From contig CM061246.1 of NCBI GenBank assembly GCA_022605425.2, positions 434,001 to 498,000 of the forward strand: a stretch of 64,000 bases of DNA. Reading direction: 5' to 3'. The position numbers and the translations under genes were made by a program. Numbering within the stretch: position 1 is the first letter of the stretch; each line of letters opens with the position of its first letter. The notes beneath the pieces are model-generated. The model worked only from the letters and a program-made list of their open reading frames with translations. It had not been told where the DNA came from and ran no database searches. Below, in pieces: positions 46,368 through 56,758 of the stretch. This DNA is from Hamiltosporidium tvaerminnensis. Taxonomy: Eukaryota > Microsporidia > Dubosqiidae.

Positions 46368-48167
46368 TCAATACGGTAAATTAAGGTTTTCAATGCATTG
46401 AGTCAAATAAGCATGATCTATTGAATCATAAGCTTTTTTGACATCAATCCATGTTGCCTTAAGATTGTTTCCGTACTCTTTATTAATGGCAATATTCAAT
46501 AGGGCCTGTTCTTTCGCTCCTTGCACTCCTCTAACCGCTCCCAACTGATTATCTGAAAGTAATCCTCGTCTTTCCACCTCAACCTGAACCACTTTAGTGA
46601 CACATTTTGTAGTCAGTTTATACAGGTTTGACATACAAGTTATTGGTCTGTAATCAGAGCCAGTCTTTGGTGTACCTTTAGGTATCAGATAAGTAAGTCC
46701 ACAATAATACCAATCGGCTTGAGGCGTTCCTTCTAAACATATGGCTTTCACAATATCGTAAAGATATTTATGAAGGCTCGTAAGTTTCTTGATGTAAAAG
46801 TTATAAATACCATCAATTCCAGCGGCTTTCCAGTTAGGCAGCCAATTGAGGATATCTATAAACTCTTCAAGTAAAGGAAACGTGGTCTGGTGCGTATCTG
46901 ACACGAAAGGTATCAAATACTCATCATATGTAACTACTTTATCATTTTTATTCCACATTGTAGACCAAAATTCTGAAATTTCGTCACGATAAACCACATG
47001 CTCGGATTCAACGCGCTCAGATAACCCTCGATAGAATCGACCTCGGAATAACTCAAACATACGATTCTCTTTTCGAAATTTTCTCCTACTTTCATACATC
47101 GTAATTTTTTTCTCGTAAACATTCAAAGCCTCATTCTTCTTAACCAAAGCCTCAGAGAGATCATTTATTTTGCTTAAGTCTAAATTAAACTCTCGCATAA
47201 TTTTTCTGAGACTTTTCGTTTCCGAAGTAGAGAGCTTTTCCTGCTTGCGAGCCTTCTCGAGGAGATCTTTGGAAAGTACTAACTTAGAAATTTTACTTTC
47301 TATGTTTTCCTTCCAAGCAGATCTAGGCTTCTCCTTACGCGTTTCCTCGTCATAGCATACCTGAGCCGCCTGGATGATTCGAGCTGCATCACTAACATTC
47401 TTAGGCACATGAGATTCAGCATATTCACCTGTGATCCGATTTATGAGTTCCAAAACTTTACTATCAACCAATTCACTTGGAAGTTTTCTAGTTCGGACCA
47501 CTACATCTCCGATTTCCTTCTCCGAGAGTTCCTTGATTTTGCACAAGAACTTTTCTCTCAGGTTCATATAGAGTGTAGTGTCAGTTAAAGAACATGGCTC
47601 GGCGAGACAAGTGGCGATTCTACGTCGCTCTCCATTCTCTTCTTGCCTTATTTCTCTTTCTGCCTCATTATGTGTTAATTTTTTTAACACATCGATATCA
47701 ACAGTTCGACCAAATTTCCCATTATAGTACCTAAGAATTGCAGACCAGCCATTTCTAGGCATTCTCTCAAACCTTTTTTGCACTGCTGAAATAGCAGATC
47801 TAGGCCATTCCTGCTCTACGGCTGTGACAGAGTCAAGTATTGAATGCAATACCATCAGTCGATTTACTTCTGGAATGACAGGGGCATTGAGGTTTTCCAT
47901 TGTGTTGGCTGGTCTACGCGCAGACGAATCGGGACAGGAAGAAGGGAGTGCGGAATCGAGCAGGTTGATTGGAGTAGCCTGAAGCGTATTGCTCGATGGG
48001 GAGTGGGTGTTATTATAGATGGTCGGTTGTGGTGGAAGCGTCTCGGATATAGTTACTACATCTCTATCACACGTTTTCATCTCTTTAAAACTAATTTCCG
48101 AGTTGTTTACAGCATTTATTTCATCATTTTTTATATTTTCGCTGTCAACTTTTTTTCTTCTACCCAT
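46368..48167 (-). pseudogene. LINE copy B: N-terminal and reverse-transcriptase (fingers/palm start) frame
   Basis: A 599-codon frame from ATG, free of stops. Residues 1-110 are Ser/Thr/Pro-rich; about 200-400 are helical and charged. RT blocks follow: LPNWKAAGIDGI (~447-458), LTYLIPKGTPKTGSDYRPIT (~495-514), QLGAVRGVQGAKEQ and IDVKKAYDSIDH (motif A with its catalytic Asp). The frame ends at a TGA directly after NLPY, before motifs B and C, so this product alone could not polymerise. In copy C the same frame is open from the window edge to the identical stop. Confidence 0.85.
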
Positions 48168-48200
48168 ATTAAATGTAATAACTATAATCTTTAAAAAAAT

Positions 48201-48979
48201 TTAAATACAATTTAAAAGTTTTTTTCAAAGATTAGACCAATACATTAACCTTTTATTTAAAAATATTTTTGATTTTAAAAATGCATTTCATTGTGATTTT
48301 TATATTTGAATTCTAGATTAATTACATGAGTTAACCAAATAAAAAATTCTTTAAATTATGTAATCGTTATTTATTCTACTTCTGTTTTTTTAGAAATATT
48401 TTTGGATTGGAGAATTCGGAAAAACATAGAATCATATCACTAAATTATAGACCGAAATGGAATCAAGAAGTCTCTTGAATCAAAATATTGATCAAATATG
48501 AAATATATGAATTTAATCAGTAGATAGTTTCTAAAATATTTGATATTTTTAAATAAAATTTAACTTAAATATAGTTTAGTAACCATTTAATTATTGTTTT
48601 TAATTTATTTAATAATTTTTCAACTGTATAAATAAAAATTTTACAACTTAGATTTAAAATTTCAACAATGTATGTAAAAGCTTTGATTAAAGATTTTATA
48701 AACAATTTTATGCAAAATTTATTCATTTAACTTAAAAATATTTGGTTTTACGTTTACTACGTAACGAAATAGACTTATCTCACTCTTGAGACAGAAATAA
48801 ATTTTTAGGTTCGAAAAGAAATATCTCTGACCTGTGTAAATTAGACAAAAATTCTATGATAGTTTGGTGATTCTGCGTAAAAGATACACAAATTCGACAA
48901 TACTAGAATAACAATGATATGACCAGTGTTTCTTTATATATAACATGACTACATTAATTTATTTCATTATAGGCAATTA
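48201..48979. other. AT-rich region 5' of LINE copy B
   Basis: Nothing recognised. Confidence 0.4.
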
Positions 48980-49440
48980 AAGCAGGCATCTTAATAATTC
49001 TTGAAAATATATACGCTGATATAATATTAGATATCCGAATAAAAACCGAATGTTTTTTTGAATTATAGACATAATGTATTATGGTATAAAATAAAATTAT
49101 ATTATACTTATCAGAATTAAAATTACCACAAGGCTCACTTAGATTCTTTGAAGTGAAAAAATATGGAAGTCTAATCTTTGATTAAATTTATTGTTGAGAT
49201 AATTCCTCATATTATAACTTTATGGGATAGTGTGTCAAAATAGTTTGAAATAAAGCTATTAGCCCATCCGATATCATATTATAGTGATATACACCGTGAT
49301 TATATGTAAAAAACAGATAAATAATTTTATGATTCTCGAAGCTGATTATAATTAAGCTTAAATGCTAATTGCAGCTAGAAAAGAGCAAACGGGTGTTATA
49401 AAGGAGCGGGTATGTTTAACCGGCTTATATTCGCATTAAA
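48980..49440 (+). mobile_element. Decayed LINE remnant (endonuclease region)
   Basis: Weak but ordered similarity: an ILDNEYAEIRVDTRIKTD-like segment (~48993-49050), the EIIPYVMTWDGIVTK-like segment (~49195-49240), and the ESG..AEES..A-like segment (~49350-49400). No frame open. Confidence 0.5.
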
Positions 49441-50197
49441 AATACCAGAGAAAGAGATAAAAGCCGTATACAAGTAGAAGCTTAATTTTCGACCTCTTAA
49501 TCTTAATCTAAAAAAATATAAATAAAAAACCGAATTAAAATATAAAAAACATGTTGCATTGAGATGAACGAGTAGAATAGAACACGAGGCTCAGTAAAAA
49601 TAATACAAGACAGTATATAAAGCAATATAATAAGTTGGCATTAAATATATTTTATTTTTATCTTAAGATGAATTGACTCAAAAACCAAGTAATAAGAATA
49701 TGTTTTGTGCAATAAAAAACGCATGGTATTCTCTATTAGAATGTAAAATCTCTTCGTAAGAGTACTCATAATATTTTGTCCAAGTGTTTGAGCCACTGCA
49801 ATCGACACCATAGAAACTAGATTTTTTATGCATTTTAACATACAATTAAATTTATATTTGTGATCTATATCGTGTAATTTCTACTAACATAGTATTTTTT
49901 CAATATATATTTCATAATTTAATTAATAGATGTTTTAATTTGTAACAATAAAAATGGTTAGAGCTTAAAATAAATATTGTAGCAGATTTATGCACATAAT
50001 AGTAAATTTAATATAAATTTTATAGCGAACAGTTTTAGAGAACTAGAAGTAGAGCCATAACAATCTACTCCAAATAACTAAAAAAAACAAAAGTGTACAT
50101 TAAAATTTTAGAAATAGCAAATATAATTTATATTGTAAGTTAATCTAAATAAATATTTACGAAATTCTAATTATTTTATAACATGAAATTTCTGTAT
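49441..50197. other. AT-rich region without recognised features
   Basis: Nothing recognised. Confidence 0.4.
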
Positions 50198-50210
50198 AAA
50201 AGCTATGTTT

Positions 50211-50423
50211 TTTTGATAGATCGCTCCTTTTCTGCGATAGAACATAATCCAACGATGAATAATAGCTGCCCAAGTTCTAGGCGTTTCAAAAACAATTTTC
50301 TTTTGATATGTTAGATTGTCACCTCACGCAAAATTTGAACGAAAGATAAAAAGTAAACCAACCGGTGATTGAACCCGGGCCTTCGGAAGTAAATCCCGAA
50401 ATCCTCAATACTAGATTATCGGC
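50211..50423 (-). mobile_element. F3 SINE with tRNA-Glu-like head
   Basis: 213 bp, read on the minus strand. The first ~70 bases resemble a tRNA-Glu gene: 5' GCCGATAATCTAG, an anticodon-arm-like TTCGGGATTTACTTCCGAA, then a T-arm/B box in CCCGGGTTCAATCACCGG. About 145 bases of unrelated body follow, shared with the copy at 42866-43035. Flanking 13-bp duplications with two mismatches: 50198-50210 and 50424-50436. It is the only tRNA-like sequence in the window. The anticodon arm is altered, so I do not call a functional tRNA. Confidence 0.78.
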
Positions 50424-50436
50424 AAAATATATGTTT

Positions 50437-51960
50437 GCTTATTTATAAAGCTAGCATGCCCTAGAATGTATACAAAATATAGTTAAGACTCGTTTTTACA
50501 CTACGAAAAAATATATGCATTGGTTTTGAGATATTTATCAAACATTTAAAATTTATTTATTTTTAAGATATGAATAAATTAGAATTTAAGATGCATTTTA
50601 ATATATTATTGAATTATTTGTTCCAAATTAAATAACTAAACACTTACTTAAGCATCTAAGTATTCCAATAAACACAGAACTTACAAATTTAACTAAAAAT
50701 AAGTTTTACTGAGATTAAAAGGGATAGAAGACCTATAATTGAGTCTAACAAAAAAAAATTGGATACAAATAATATTATAATTCTAAGTCTTTATTTATTA
50801 GAGCTAGTTTAATTATACGTTCAGAATAGATATCATTTTTTCAATCAGGTATAAAATCATAAAGATAGATGTACATATTTTCATTGCATAAATCTTTGGA
50901 AATATTTTATAATTCAAAACGATTTATTTACTTGTTACTTGATAAATGTAACTTGGGACTATACTAAATCTTAAGGGGTATTTTAAGGGGTATAGAAACT
51001 AAAAGGCAAACCCAAAAACTAAATTCAAATCTGTATTAAATTACAGTTTCTAATAAAAAAATTAAAATACTGAGCTTCACATGTAACGATTATCTATTTT
51101 AAACATTTCGAATGGGCTTCAGTAAGAAGACGAAACAGAATTAATAATTTATGATACTAAAGATAATTCAATTTATCCTGATAGTAAAATATTAGAAATA
51201 ATATTGCAATTTAATATTACTTGTTGGATAGGATTGATAAATTTATTTTAAAAGTTTACTACTTAAATTATTTTTACATTTTTTTTAATTCTAGAAAGTT
51301 GTTGTTTGTGTTTTATGTTTTAATCTGTTGTATGTTTTTAATCTGTTTGAACATAAAATAATAAATTAAATTCGAGAATTCTATTATTCACCAGTATTAT
51401 TAAATTTAAGAAAGTTTTTTTGGTTTTTTTTTTAAATTCGATTTTCAACGCATAGTGTATGTATGAATTTAAACTTAAATATAATTTCAGTATTTAAATA
51501 CGAAAACTGAATTTGGAATTGTCATAAACTTATTATTTTCATTCGTTTCATTTATCTTGAACTAGTTAAGCAACAAATACAATCTAAATTTAATTAAAAA
51601 ATAATATTGAATTTCGAGAATGAATATTTATTATGTATTTAAAGCTCTTATAACCAAAAACAGTCTTTATTAACATTAAAATATCTATCGCGTTTTAATT
51701 ATTTATATTTCTAAATAAAAATTGAATTATATAATGTTAAATAAACGTATTTATAAACTAAAAATTAAAATTTGTTATATTGCAAACAAAAAATAGATCT
51801 ATTGTTTTAAATTCTAATTAAATTTTTTAATTAACAAAAATATTATAAAAGAGTATTGATTAAATTAAATTGCTATATTTTGCATTTTAATTGCAATAAT
51901 TTTTATTTTATAGAAGTAAAATGTTTTATATGTTTTGATGTATACACTTTTTTTCATCAA
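50437..51960. other. AT-rich region without recognised features
   Basis: Nothing recognised before the UBL-AN1 gene. Confidence 0.4.
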
Positions 51961-51969
51961 TTATAAGAT

Positions 51970-52485
51970 ATGATACGTGCATTTCACACATCAACTACAT
52001 CATTACATGTATTACAATCTATTGGTTATTCTTTTATCAAAAAAAATATAAGCAATACAAAAAAGGACAATATGGGGGAAATAAATGTTTCAGACGGAAG
52101 AAAGGAAATTTCTATTAATATTAAAGAATATCGAAAAGTTTCCGATTTAACGAAATATGTTGCAATGAAAATGAATATTTCAGAATTTTGGCTGGAATAT
52201 AATGGTTTGAGACTTAAAGAAAATTCCCCCATAAGCGAAATAAAATTTGACCAAACAACTAAAATAAGTGTTATATACAAAAAATTACATTGCTTTTTCA
52301 AACAATGTTATAATAAGGCAGGGAAAATAAATTCCGATTGCAATTACTGCAGTAAAAACTATTGTGCGAAGCACAGGATACCCGAATCTCATGCCTGTAT
52401 TGAAATCGAATCATGTAAAAAGGCAGCGAATAGTCGCAATGAAGCAAAATTGCTAAAAGAAAAGCTTACAAGAAATAAAATCTAA
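51970..52485 (+). CDS. Ubiquitin-like plus AN1 zinc-finger protein
   Basis: Probably a small cytosolic ubiquitin/proteasome-linked stress factor of the UBL-AN1 type. From the second ATG (52072, 137 aa) residues 2-70 look like a ubiquitin-like fold (EINVSDGRKEISINI as the first hairpin, LEYNGLRLKE as the region before the last strands). Residues 74-109 give C-x4-C-x10-C-x2-C-x4-C-x2-H-x5-H-x-C, the AN1 finger in its C-x4-C version as in ZFAND2-like proteins; the tail is basic and helical. The first ATG at 51970 adds 34 residues that look mildly like a targeting peptide. Since the UBL fold begins at the second ATG, that may be the true start. No C-rich motif was seen before either ATG. The AN1 call is firm, the UBL call moderately so. 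Confidence 0.78.
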   Translation: MIRAFHTSTTSLHVLQSIGYSFIKKNISNTKKDNMGEINVSDGRKEISINIKEYRKVSDLTKYVAMKMNISEFWLEYNGLRLKENSPISEIKFDQTTKISVIYKKLHCFFKQCYNKAGKINSDCNYCSKNYCAKHRIPESHACIEIESCKKAANSRNEAKLLKEKLTRNKI

Positions 52486-52631
52486 ACAGCTATTTTTTAA
52501 TGTTATTATCTTTTTTTTAAAAAAAATATTACAGTTACCTAAAAAATTAAAAATATATTTCTTACTTTTTGAAACACATATAAATGTTTATAAATTTAAC
52601 AGTTTCAAATGTTTATTTCAATTATAATACA

Positions 52632-52973
52632 TTATAAATACTTTTTTGTGTAATAATCATTCTTGAATTGTAATTCGTAGTTTTTCTTTTTCAATCTTGA
52701 TATCTCTTTGAGTGCTTGGAGATATTTTATTGATGTTTCGGCGCTTTTGTCTTTAAATTCTTTACATTTTTGACATATGGTTTTTTTTTGGAAGGATTCT
52801 AATCTTTTATGAAAATAGTTTTCCATATCTAAATTTTTTTTATTGCATTCATCAGCCAAACTCCGTGCCATATCTTTATATTTTTGCTTCTTTTGATACA
52901 TAATTTTTTCTATATCTGAAGCATTTGATTCATTTAAAAATGTAGAAAACAAATTCGAATCATCATCTGACAT
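52632..52973 (-). CDS. Small coiled-coil protein (113 aa)
   Basis: Not recognised. The N-terminus is acidic (MSDDDSNLF); residues ~20-113 are almost entirely charged heptad-like helix (KIMYQKKQKYKDMARSLADE, ALKEISRLKKKNYELQFKN), predicted to form a coiled coil. A C-x2-C pair occurs at 67-70. Convergent with the UBL-AN1 gene, with 146 bases between their ends. The start is supported by CCCC nine bases upstream. Possible roles are a structural or kinetochore/spindle-type small subunit; nothing visible decides this. Confidence 0.62.
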   Translation of the reverse strand: MSDDDSNLFSTFLNESNASDIEKIMYQKKQKYKDMARSLADECNKKNLDMENYFHKRLESFQKKTICQKCKEFKDKSAETSIKYLQALKEISRLKKKNYELQFKNDYYTKKYL

Positions 52974-52982
52974 TCTTTAATT

Positions 52983-52986
52983 GGGG
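52983..52986 (-). promoter_or_regulatory. CCCC motif nine bases before a start codon
   Basis: CCCC on the minus strand, nine bases from the ATG at 52973, the same spacing as at 6364-6367. Confidence 0.5.
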
Positions 52987-54484
52987 TTGCATTCAACAAG
53001 TCAAAAGTATTACTAATATGTTAAAATTAAATTTATTTGTGGTTATTACTCCTCGAAGGAAGAAATAAATTATCAAAGTGCATCCTAATTCGGTTTTTAT
53101 AAATTAAAAATTAGGATTCGAAAGAGATTTTTTATTTGTTACAGTTTTGAATTTTCCATAAATTAAAATGTACAAAATTTTTTAAACAAAGTTATTTTTA
53201 TCTGTTTATTTTGTTTGTTTTAGTATCTTCCTTTTCCCATTTTACTTTACTCGCCTTTTATATTGGATTCCTTTTCTATATTTGGAAACAATTCTTTAAT
53301 TTTGGTCATTATATACCAACTTTGGGTCGAAAAATTTTTATATATGGTTGTTTTATACATTTACCTGTTTTATTCTATACCCAATGAAGATAAATAGTGT
53401 TCTTGACTTTACTTAATTTTTACAGCACAGCTTTTAATATCTTTATATAGAAGAGTATTTTTTCACTAAGATTTTCATAAAAAAAATCGTTTATATTTTA
53501 TTTTACCACTTAAAGCACTTTATTCCTTTCGCTAATTTGAAATTTCTTTGATATTAATCTTCCGTTACTTTAATTTGGATATTACATCTAAATAAGGAGT
53601 TATGCGTTATTTGTTTGACGACATCTTTCTGATTGGTTGGCTGTCTTTTAGAAAGATTGGTAGCTTGTATATTTGCTTCTTTCATATCACTCATTGATGA
53701 ACCTAGTCAACACTCTTCTGTATTCGCTTATACCTCGTTTCTTTCTGTCCAATAATTATATTATTCCGTCTGTCCTTTTCTGAACAAGCGAGAAATTATA
53801 CTTTTACCTATATGCATGAGTATTTGAAGCCTTGTAAGGTAATTCGGGTTATTTTTTCAAAATAATTCCCCGGGTTACCTTGTAAAAGAATATCACAACA
53901 CTGGAATTCAAAACAGATTGCCCCATTGTCCAATAGGTCAAATTTATTTGATGTTTCAGCCTTACATATTGAAGCAAATCTTAAGAAGTGATTCATAATT
54001 AAATGAGGGGTGTTTTATTGATGATATTATATTAAATATATCAAGGTTAATTTCACTAATTTTGGGATTTTTTTTGATTCGATTTTCTACGCTCATTCCC
54101 GTATACTTTCATTAGAGAATTTCTCGAGCAAAGTGATACCTAAAAAAACGAGGGATTTAACTATGTAATACTTTTAAAAAAAATTTATAAAGAATATTTA
54201 TGATTATTATGTCAAATATATTTCCAAATAAAATTTATATTTCTGTCTTTTAAATTATCTCACCAAAAATATATGCTGCAAAATTTTTTATTTCATTTCT
54301 CATAAAAACCTGGAAATATTACTGATCGCATGCAAAAGAAAGAATAAAATCTATCATATTTATTTAATTGTTATGAGAAACAAATTGGAAATTTCATAAA
54401 AGAAGAAATCGATGAAACTGTAAAATATGAAACTTACTATGCTAGATACCGCAGCACTATCATTTTGCAATTCATTTCTAAATT
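52987..54484. other. AT-rich region without recognised features
   Basis: A 62-codon minus-strand frame at 53808-53996 has several cysteines but no recognised domain and is not called. Confidence 0.4.
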
Positions 54485-54496
54485 TTGACTGAAAAC

Positions 54497-54722
54497 TTAG
54501 TTACATATTTCATTCTTTTTTTGCCTCTCAATCTCGAGAATATACAAATGAAATTTCTCATCTGTTTCTTTGAATCCATTGTAGCTCGAGATTATAGAGG
54601 ATTAGGCTACATATTGGGTGTTGTTTATATCCCATCACAATCTAGCAATGATATATACACAAAATGGAAACATTCATCGCTGAGCAGATAGTTTTTAACG
54701 TCTTTATTCCCCCTCCGCCTCT
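54497..54722 (-). mobile_element. F2 short retroposon, copy b
   Basis: 226 bp aligning with F2 copies at 12563 and 56513 (shared GTTAAAAACTATCTGC near the 5' end and CTATAATC..GAG mid-element). Imperfect 12-bp flanking duplications (two mismatches) at 54485-54496 and 54723-54734. Confidence 0.7.
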
Positions 54723-54734
54723 TTAACTAAAACC

Positions 54735-55730
54735 GATGGATGTAATTCTTCGAATTATATAAGAATTGTGATTCATCTTTTATGAAACAAATAAATAATT
54801 ATTTTTCAAAAAAACCTTTAATATCTATAGACTCGTAATAAATTGACTGATACTTTTTTCACAATTCAGACATATGACTTTATGATTAGAAAGGCAGTTA
54901 TTTATTTTAGGTTATCTTAGAAAAGGTTATAAGAATGATTTATCTAAATGCGATAAAAAAATTTCACTTAATCGGGTAGATAAATAAGAAATAGAACTCG
55001 TAAAATAAATATAATTATTTTAATATCAAATTTTGGCCTAAAACATTTACATAGAATAAGCATTTTTCTAATTTTACACTAGAAATATTGTACAAATTAT
55101 TGAAATATCTGCAAAAAATACCAAAAATTTAAACTCATGTTAAAAATTTACCAGGTAATTGGTTGCCAAATTTTTTGAATGACAGGATCACTATGATCCA
55201 AATGTATTGATTATTCATCTTCTGAAAGCTAGTAAATATATAAATACATTAACCACATGAAATAGTGTGCTATCACAAGAAAATATAACTGGACGTAATT
55301 ATGCTACGATTTAATTACCGAAAACAAAATTTTTATGTAGGAACCTTGCTAATATCTCAGTTGAAATAAGAGTAGACAAAATATTGTTATAATTTTGATC
55401 ATTACACCTAAAAATATCCCGAAATGGCTAAATTGACCCAATAAGATATATTAAGCTATTTGAAACTCTATCTATAAAACTTTTGTTGAATAATTTTTTC
55501 GAGAAACATATAATATATGAAATAGAGAATCCTTTGACAAAAACAACTAATACGGATGAAATTAGTATCTATTTCCTTATGAGTCTAAAATATTAAATTT
55601 AAAAGTCGATAAATATAATTTTATTAAATGCCTCTGATCAGGATACTGAACATAAATAATAGACGCTTATTTACAAAAAATTCGCACATAATTTCAGTCA
55701 TATTTTTTTATTTTTTGATTTATAAATATA
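54735..55730. other. AT-rich region without recognised features
   Basis: Nothing recognised. Confidence 0.4.
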
Positions 55731-55742
55731 ATTGGTTTCCAC

Positions 55743-56473
55743 ATGTGGAGGAAGGTTAACCCCATATAAAACTTTCTGCTTGGCAATGAATGTGTGAAAC
55801 TGGCGTGAGATCATTGTATGGATTTTTGGTGGTAATAAAATCACACTAAATCTTCGGTTGTTCCATGGGAGTTGTTATGAGGAGAAGAGGTCTAAGAAAA
55901 GGAGAAACTTTTTCTACAAATTTATTTGTTGTCTTTTATGTAGCCAGATTGCTGACCGCAGCTGAAAATGTAGGTAATTGCAATATAAAAGCATGAAAAC
56001 CTAAACGCGCTCACTCGGGTTAGAAGACTCATCGCCTGGGAAATATAAAAACTAAAACCATGTAAATCCGAGAAAACTAAGTAGCAGATTATAGCTGTTG
56101 GTACTACATTACACTGTCTAGGTGATCTTAAGTAAATCTCTGAAATATATCTTAGCTAGAAGTTTATTGGGTTCAGGAAGTGTCAAGTAAGTGGGAATGC
56201 TGCATAGTCTTGGGAGAGCCCTGGATTGATTCCGGCCTTCGATCACACTCCATGCAACTGGAATTAACGAACTCCGGGCTACTGCTTCGCCTATTAATTA
56301 GGTTCTACACACTTGGTAGATGAAAGGCTTTGGGACGTAGGTATCGCAGGGGGTACTTATGCAGTTTTGGGTAGCAATTGTTTATGTTAAACCTAGAACT
56401 GTGTTAATGTCATGAAAATAAATATAACATTTGCCACTTTTTCAAAAAATCTGATACTATTTAATAAATTTAC
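55743..56473 (+). mobile_element. F1 repeat, copy 4
   Basis: A 731-bp copy with perfect 11-bp duplications TTGGTTTCCAC at 55732-55742 and 56474-56484. Starts ATGTGGAGGAAGGTTAACCC; the 3' end is AT-rich (CTGATACTATTTAATAAA). Confidence 0.88.
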
Positions 56474-56512
56474 TTGGTTTCCACTATATTTTAAAGTTTT
56501 ATAATCCAAGGT

Positions 56513-56746
56513 TATATGGAGGATTGAAACCGCATTAAAAACTATCTGCCTGGCAAAAAATGTCTCCAGTTTGTGCGAAAAGCATTGTTGTATTGTAGAG
56601 AGTTATAAATCACAGCGGATCTATAGGCCACTTCTCTACAATCTTCGTGTTACGACATATTAAAAGAAACAAATATAAAACTTCCATATGTTTATCCCCG
56701 ACACCGAGGCAAAAGACGAATACAATAAGAATGAAATAAGTAGTTA
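56513..56746 (+). mobile_element. F2 short retroposon, copy c
   Basis: 234 bp starting TATATGGAGGATTGAAACC and ending AAGAATGAAATAAGTAGTTA. Imperfect 12-bp flanking duplications (ATAATCCAAGGT 56501-56512, ATAATATAAGGT 56747-56758). Only 39 bases downstream of the end of F1 copy 4. Confidence 0.72.
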
Positions 56747-56758
56747 ATAATATAAGGT

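Larger units (their letters stand above)
40609..46385. repeat. ~1.9-kb inverted repeat formed by the 3' halves of LINE copies A and B
   Basis: Left arm ~40609-42560, right arm ~44430-46385, spacer ~1.87 kb. The arms appear almost identical by eye; the differences noticed include SVEIIPY versus NIEIIPY, MNHEAY versus MNVEAY and LYGLTT versus LDGITT. Outside the arms A and B differ strongly. Confidence 0.85.
44385..48200 (-). mobile_element. RLE-type non-LTR retrotransposon, copy B (full length, RT core disabled)
   Basis: About 3.8 kb; a single original frame is implied from the ATG at 48167 to the stop at 44425. The order is N-terminal region, RT domain, zinc knuckle, PD..E endonuclease, acidic tail, then a 3' end AACCCAGAATTTTATTAAAT. 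This is the layout of the R2/R4/NeSL-like group, in which the endonuclease lies C-terminal to RT. The frame is broken between 46370 and 45346: TGA after NLPY; further stops and a frameshift across RT motif B; base loss at FIDD; frameshifts around 45890 and 45555. There is also a TGA near 45350. Boundaries are approximate; no clear target duplication. Confidence 0.9.

Noticed and set aside
47844-48194. 116-codon plus-strand frame
   Set aside because: Antisense to the Ser/Pro-rich N-terminus of LINE copy B; no conservation evidence.
50352-50423. Functional tRNA-Glu gene
   Set aside because: The anticodon arm and A box are altered, and the sequence is the head of a repeated element with target duplications.
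53808-53996. 62-codon minus-strand frame with several Cys
   Set aside because: Cysteine spacing fits no zinc motif I know, and the flanks look non-coding.
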